A stretch of DNA of 9,960 bases from an uncultured Collinsella sp. (lineage in GTDB: Bacteria > Actinomycetota > Coriobacteriia > Coriobacteriales > Coriobacteriaceae). The position numbers and the translations under genes were made by a program. The stretch lies in NCBI GenBank assembly GCA_902478865.1, contig CABSNA010000038.1, forward strand, positions 1 to 9,960. Direction: 5' to 3'. This document shows, piece after piece, positions 7,243-9,960 of this stretch (position 1 is the first letter of the stretch; each line of letters starts with the position of its first letter). The notes under the pieces were generated by a model, which was not told the origin of the DNA, did no database searches, and saw only the letters and a program-made list of their open reading frames with translations.

Positions 7243-8223
7243 CTAGCTGACGGCTTGTCCTGCGGCGGCGCGACGTGCCTCCCGGCCTCCAAGCAGGGAG
7301 GGGACCTGCGCCAGGCACACGCCGGCGAGGATGATGGCGACGCCCAGCCACTCGACGACGCCGAGCGGCTCGCCGAGGACAATCATGGCAATGAGCAGGC
7401 CGGCGGGGAGTTCCGCGGCAGCCATGACAGTGGAGAGGCCCGCGGGCAGGTGCGGAGAGCCCATGCCGAAGAGCAGGACCGGGCAGAGCATGCCAAAGAA
7501 GCCGGCGATGACGGCAAAGGGCAGGATGCCCTGGGCGAGGACGCCCGAGACGACGTAGTCCGGGCACACCGTGAGCGACATGACCACGGAGCCCGCGCAC
7601 ACGATGACGCCACGCTGCTCGGACGAGCAGGGGGCCTCGACCTTGCCGGAGAGGGCGACAAAGAGGGAGCAGGACACGGCCGCCCCCAGCGCGCAGAGCA
7701 GGGCCACGGGGTCGTACCCGGTGATGCCGGTCTTGTAGACGCCGCTGGCGAACACCGTTCCGAAGACGATGACCAGGGCGGAGGCCACTTGGAGGACCCT
7801 CGGCGGTCGGCGCGTCATGACGGTCTGCCACAGGAGCCCCAGCCACGTGAACTGGAAGAGGAGCGTGAGCGCCACCGGGGCGGGCAGCACGCTCATGGCG
7901 TAGCAGTAGAGGATTGAGGTGAGGCAGGTGAGGGCTCCCAGGCCCATGAGCTTAAGGGCGAGCTTCCAGCCCACGCGCTGCCAGCGGTGCCCGAGTGCGT
8001 GGCCCGCGAGTGTGGCGAGGGCGAAGAAGAGGCAGCCGAACCACGCCTGGCTCGCCACCACCTGCGCCGAGGTGAAGCCCGCGGCGTAGGCGAGCTTGTA
8101 GGTCGTGGCCATCGCGCCGTAGCAGGCGCCGCCCGCAAAGACCTGGAGCGCCGCCTTGGCCTGTCCCACGCCCGTGGCTCCTGCCCCGGCGGCCTGTTGC
8201 TTGATTGTGTTTGTTCCTGCCAT
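7243..8223 (-). CDS. EamA/DMT-superfamily membrane transporter
   Basis: A polytopic inner-membrane protein of 326 residues with about ten hydrophobic segments arranged as two similar five-segment halves. The second half ends in the EamA hallmark AAELPAGLLIAMIVLGEPLGVVEWLGVAIILAGV (about 275-308), and a short basic cytoplasmic tail (GGREARRAAAGQ) follows. Members export or exchange small metabolites such as amino acids, but the substrate cannot be told from the sequence. I place the start at 8223, where GGGAG sits four bases before ATG. The frame is open as far as 8427 with alternative starts at 8319 (ATG) and 8427 (TTG), but the far upstream part runs through an intrinsic terminator and is not protein-like. 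It is the first gene of the leftward block, 122 bases before bglA, and may be transcribed separately. Confidence 0.9.
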   Translation of the reverse strand: MAGTNTIKQQAAGAGATGVGQAKAALQVFAGGACYGAMATTYKLAYAAGFTSAQVVASQAWFGCLFFALATLAGHALGHRWQRVGWKLALKLMGLGALTCLTSILYCYAMSVLPAPVALTLLFQFTWLGLLWQTVMTRRPPRVLQVASALVIVFGTVFASGVYKTGITGYDPVALLCALGAAVSCSLFVALSGKVEAPCSSEQRGVIVCAGSVVMSLTVCPDYVVSGVLAQGILPFAVIAGFFGMLCPVLLFGMGSPHLPAGLSTVMAAAELPAGLLIAMIVLGEPLGVVEWLGVAIILAGVCLAQVPSLLGGREARRAAAGQAVS

Positions 8224-8340
8224 TAGGCTCCCTTCCGTCTGCTGTCTTACAGATGCACGTCTCGTGCGTCTGTTCCCTGCAGTCGGAAGGTGGGCTCGTG
8301 CGGTCTTCTGGCGGTGCATGTGGTACCTGCTGCCAAGACG

Positions 8341-8381
8341 AAAAAAGCCACGCAACCGACTGCTCGGTTGCGTGGCAAAAA
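8341..8381 (-). terminator. Intrinsic terminator in the leader of the EamA transporter gene
   Basis: A perfect 13-bp stem (GCCACGCAACCGA at 8347-8359 with TCGGTTGCGTGGC at 8364-8376) has a 4-base loop and, on the minus strand, is followed by TTTTTT (8346-8341). It is oriented to stop leftward transcripts and lies 118 bases before the transporter start with no gene upstream on that strand. It therefore acts either as an attenuator in the transporter leader or as the end of a short RNA of about 80 nt. Confidence 0.8.
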
Positions 8382-8427
8382 GGTGGCTAGCGCCCAGAAA
8401 AGTCCACGCGTTTTTAGACTGGGACAA

Positions 8428-8455
8428 AGTACTACAACAGGTGAGATTCCGTCAA
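8428..8455 (-). promoter_or_regulatory. Leftward promoter candidate upstream of the leader terminator
   Basis: On the minus strand TTGACG (8455-8450) is a near-consensus -35 and AGTACT (8433-8428) a poor -10, with a 16-base spacer and TG close upstream. Transcription would begin near 8421, giving an 80-nt RNA to the terminator or a leader of about 200 nt to the transporter ATG. The -35 is convincing and the -10 is not. Confidence 0.45.
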
Positions 8456-8539
8456 GAAAAAAACCGAGGAAAAAAGTGAGCCTCTGCCCGCCGTACCTGT
8501 GGCGGTCGTTCCCCGAACGGGGCGGTGCTGTTGGGGACT

Positions 8540-8596
8540 GTCTCGATCTGTAACAGTAAGACCCGGTTTTGGTCCGTAGATGTTACAGATTTAGAC
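8540..8596 (+). repeat. 57-bp palindromic unit, copy 1
   Basis: Arms GTCTCGATCTGTAACA (8540-8555) and TGTTACAGATTTAGAC (8581-8596) pair at 14 of 16 positions around a 25-base loop. The loop contains a further GACC/GGTC stem (8560-8563 with 8571-8574). No T-run follows, so it is not an intrinsic terminator. Copy 2 begins 24 bases further on. Confidence 0.85.
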
Positions 8597-8620
8597 GTTT
8601 TGTCGGGGCGGTTTCCGTTT

Positions 8621-8677
8621 GTCTTGATCTGTAACAGTTAGGGGTCAAAAGTGGGTCTAGATGTTACAGATTGAGAT
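8621..8677 (-). repeat. 57-bp palindromic unit, copy 2, inverted relative to copy 1
   Basis: Arms GTCTTGATCTGTAACA (8621-8636) and TGTTACAGATTGAGAT (8662-8677) pair at 13 of 16 positions around a 25-base loop, the same geometry as copy 1. The reverse complement of this loop matches the loop of copy 1 at 15 of 25 positions (shared AGACCC and TTTTG blocks) against 9 of 25 in direct orientation, so the unit appears inverted. Confidence 0.82.
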
Positions 8678-8741
8678 TGTTGAGGATGGGTGAGGGTAGC
8701 TAATTCGGACGGGGCTATTTTAAACATTGGGAAATCGAGCG

Positions 8742-8769
8742 TGGCAAGCGGAGGTCTTCGGGGTATAAG
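8742..8769 (+). promoter_or_regulatory. Promoter candidate for the DJ-1/maf gene pair
   Basis: TATAAG (8764-8769) is a good -10; TGGCAA (8742-8747), 16 bases upstream, is a weak -35. Transcription would start near 8776, about 30 bases before the chosen ATG, which carries its own ribosome binding site. Confidence 0.45.
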
Positions 8770-8805
8770 ACGGCTAATTGTATGCCGCCTATGAAAGGAA
8801 CCCTC

Positions 8806-9348
8806 ATGCCCAGCGTTGCCGTTCTCGCCGCCGATGGCTTTGAAACTATTGAATGCTTGACCATGGTCGATGTCATGCGTCGCGGCGGCGTGCGTGCCAC
8901 GCTCGTCTCGATTATGCCCACGCGTGAGGTCGTAAGCTCGCTGCAGATCCCCGTGACCTGCGATGCACTCTTTGATGAGATCAACTTTGACGAGTACGAC
9001 TGCGTCGTGCTGCCCGGCGGCCTGCCCGGTGCCACCAACTTGCGCGCAGATCAGCGCGTCTGCGACGTGGTCTGCGAGTTCGCCGCGACCAAGCACGTCG
9101 CCGCCATCTGCGCCGCCCCGTTTATCCTGGGCGAGCTCGACCTGCTCGAGGGGCGCCATGCCACGTGCTTCCCTGGCTTTGAGAAAAGCTTCCCCGAGGG
9201 CGCCTATACCGGCGAGAAGGTTACGCAAGACGGCAACATCATCACCGCCAGCGGCATGGCTCAGTCGCTCCCCTTTGCGCTTGAACTGCTGCGCACGCTC
9301 GCCGGCGACAAGGCTGTCGAGAAGGTCGCCGAGGGCATCCAACTATGA
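8806..9348 (+). CDS. DJ-1/PfpI (ThiJ-like) family protein
   Basis: A cytoplasmic protein of 180 residues with the flavodoxin-like DJ-1 fold. The nucleophile-elbow cysteine is Cys102 in AAICAAP, and the paired acidic residue is Glu13 in DGFETIE, matching Cys106 and Glu18 of human DJ-1. LPGGLPGATNL (about 68-78) is the conserved glycine-rich loop. Family members have been linked to glyoxal detoxification, protein deglycation or oxidative-stress response, and the role of bacterial members is often unsettled. ATGs at 8782 and 8791 are in frame, but AAAGGA at 8794-8799 points to 8806, where homology begins (MPSVAVLAADGFE). Its stop overlaps the start of maf (ATGA), so the two are translationally coupled. 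No residues are missing. Confidence 0.93.
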   Translation: MPSVAVLAADGFETIECLTMVDVMRRGGVRATLVSIMPTREVVSSLQIPVTCDALFDEINFDEYDCVVLPGGLPGATNLRADQRVCDVVCEFAATKHVAAICAAPFILGELDLLEGRHATCFPGFEKSFPEGAYTGEKVTQDGNIITASGMAQSLPFALELLRTLAGDKAVEKVAEGIQL

Positions 9349-9926
9349 TTTTGGCTTCGCAATCACCGCGCCGCATCGAGTTGATGCGCGAGGCAGGGTA
9401 TGACATTCGCATCATTCCTGCCGATATCGACGAAACGCCGTTTGATGGCGAGGCCCCGCTTACGCTCGTTGAACGCTTAGCACGCGCAAAAGCCGCCGCC
9501 GTTGCCGCCGAGTATGCCGAGCCCAATGAGCTAACGGTCGCGGCCGACACCATCGTCACCTTTGACGGCAAGATTCTGGGCAAGCCGGCAACCGAGGACG
9601 AGGCGCGCACCATGCTCCGTGAGCTTTCGGGCCGCACGCACCAGGTCGCAACCGGCGTCTGCATCGTTAAGGCAGGCGATACGGCCGCCCCGCATGCCGC
9701 CGAGAGTCTGTCCTTTGTCGATGTGACCGACGTGACGTTCTACGAGCTCACCGACGAGCAAATCGAGCACTACGTCGCCTCGGGAGAGCCCATGGACAAG
9801 GCCGGCGCCTACGGCATTCAGGGCACAGGAGGACGCATGCTCGTGCACGATATTTCGGGCGACTTCTATAACGTGGTGGGCCTACCCATCGCCCGCGTCG
9901 CGCGCGCGATTCAAAAACTCTCGTAA
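9345..9926 (+). CDS. maf: Maf/YhdE-type nucleoside triphosphate pyrophosphatase
   Basis: Hydrolyses non-canonical or surplus nucleoside triphosphates to the monophosphate plus pyrophosphate; the YhdE branch prefers dTTP and UTP. It has the full length of 193 residues. Motifs in order are ASQSPRR (substrate-binding, residues 4-10), DIDETP (about 28-33), AADTIV with the probable catalytic Asp68, ILGKP, SGRTHQVATGV, GEPMDKAGAYGIQG and GDFYNVVGLP. The last two are those of the YhdE/dTTP-UTP type rather than the YceF type. The start ATG overlaps the DJ-1 stop by four bases, with GAGGG about nine bases upstream as the ribosome binding site. It is the last gene before a hairpin at the window edge. 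Maf proteins have been tied to septum inhibition in Bacillus; whether that holds here is not visible. Confidence 0.95.
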   Translation: MILASQSPRRIELMREAGYDIRIIPADIDETPFDGEAPLTLVERLARAKAAAVAAEYAEPNELTVAADTIVTFDGKILGKPATEDEARTMLRELSGRTHQVATGVCIVKAGDTAAPHAAESLSFVDVTDVTFYELTDEQIEHYVASGEPMDKAGAYGIQGTGGRMLVHDISGDFYNVVGLPIARVARAIQKLS

Positions 9927-9934
9927 TTGCATCT

Positions 9935-9957
9935 GGCGCTGGGTATCCCCCGGCGCC
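9935..9957 (+). terminator. Probable hairpin terminator after maf, cut by the window edge
   Basis: GGCGC (9935-9939) pairs with GCGCC (9953-9957), and GGG/CCC can pair inside. It starts 9 bases after the maf stop codon. The window ends three bases later, so a T-run cannot be checked. Confidence 0.4.
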
Positions 9958-9960
9958 TAC

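Larger units (their letters stand above)
8224..8805. other. 582-bp divergent intergenic region without a gene
   Basis: It separates the leftward transporter gene from the rightward DJ-1 gene. From left to right it holds the transporter leader with an intrinsic terminator (8341-8381), a leftward promoter candidate (8428-8455), a stretch at about 8456-8539 in which I see nothing beyond A-runs and a weak GTTC/GAAC hairpin, a pair of palindromes (8540-8677), and a rightward promoter (8742-8769). Open frames crossing it on both strands do not look like proteins and run through these elements. Confidence 0.7.

Noticed and set aside
8224..8427. N-terminal extension of the transporter to a TTG at 8427 or an ATG at 8319
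   Set aside because: The longer extension translates the terminator stem and has no homology or ribosome binding site; the ATG at 8223 has GGGAG at good spacing.
8341..8455. T-box or another known riboswitch as the identity of the transporter leader
   Set aside because: The conserved T-box sequence (AGGGTGGNACCGCG) is absent and I could match no other known riboswitch core, so only an unassigned leader is claimed.
8508..8525. Short GTTC/GAAC and CCCC/GGGG hairpin
   Set aside because: The stem is only 4-5 bp with no T-run or second copy, which is expected by chance.
8706..8725. GACGGGG shared by the two borders of the leftward block (3600 and 8708) as possible attachment sites
   Set aside because: The match is only seven bases in GC-rich DNA and the flanking bases diverge; no integrase is present.
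1..9960. CRISPR array, tRNA, rRNA, toxin-antitoxin or phage defence genes
   Set aside because: No regularly spaced direct repeats, no structured RNA gene signature and no protein of these families was seen on either strand.

Overview
The window is high-GC bacterial chromosome, most consistent with an intestinal actinobacterium of the Coriobacteriia (Collinsella-like). That assignment is inferred from base composition, protein style and gene content; no rRNA or other taxonomic marker is present. Every coding region identified is a recognisable family. The less explained material lies in the intergenic DNA and the insertion-sequence remnant.

Layout. (1) Positions 1-3562, plus strand: the 3' part of a polyphosphate kinase gene (ppk1), cut by the left edge of the window, ends in a strong intrinsic terminator. 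It is followed by an Fe-S cluster rRNA uracil-5-methyltransferase (RlmD/RumA type) that appears to have its own promoter. (2) Positions 3600-4072: a 48-bp inverted repeat, then a 418-bp internally deleted IS3-family element that keeps both terminal inverted repeats and the last ~60 codons of the transposase. (3) Positions 4210-8223, minus strand: read in transcription order, an EamA/DMT-family transporter, a GH1 6-phospho-beta-glucosidase and a beta-glucoside-type PTS permease (IIB-IIC, no IIA). The last two form a clear uptake-and-cleavage pair: the PTS phosphorylates a beta-glucoside during import and the glycosidase splits the phospho-sugar. (4) Positions 8224-8805: a 582-bp divergent intergenic region. 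It holds a probable promoter and leader with an intrinsic terminator upstream of the transporter gene, a pair of 57-bp palindromes that share identical 10-base arms, and a promoter for the rightward genes. (5) Positions 8806-9926, plus strand: a DJ-1/PfpI-family protein and a Maf nucleotide pyrophosphatase overlapping by ATGA, followed by a hairpin at the window edge.

The plus-strand genes at both ends are housekeeping-type. The minus-strand transport and sugar block between them looks like an accessory insertion, bordered by an IS remnant on one side and repeat-rich DNA on the other. The best candidates for something undescribed are the inverted pair of palindromes (8540-8677) and the terminator-containing leader of the transporter gene (about 8341-8421). 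I see no defence system, CRISPR array, tRNA or rRNA.
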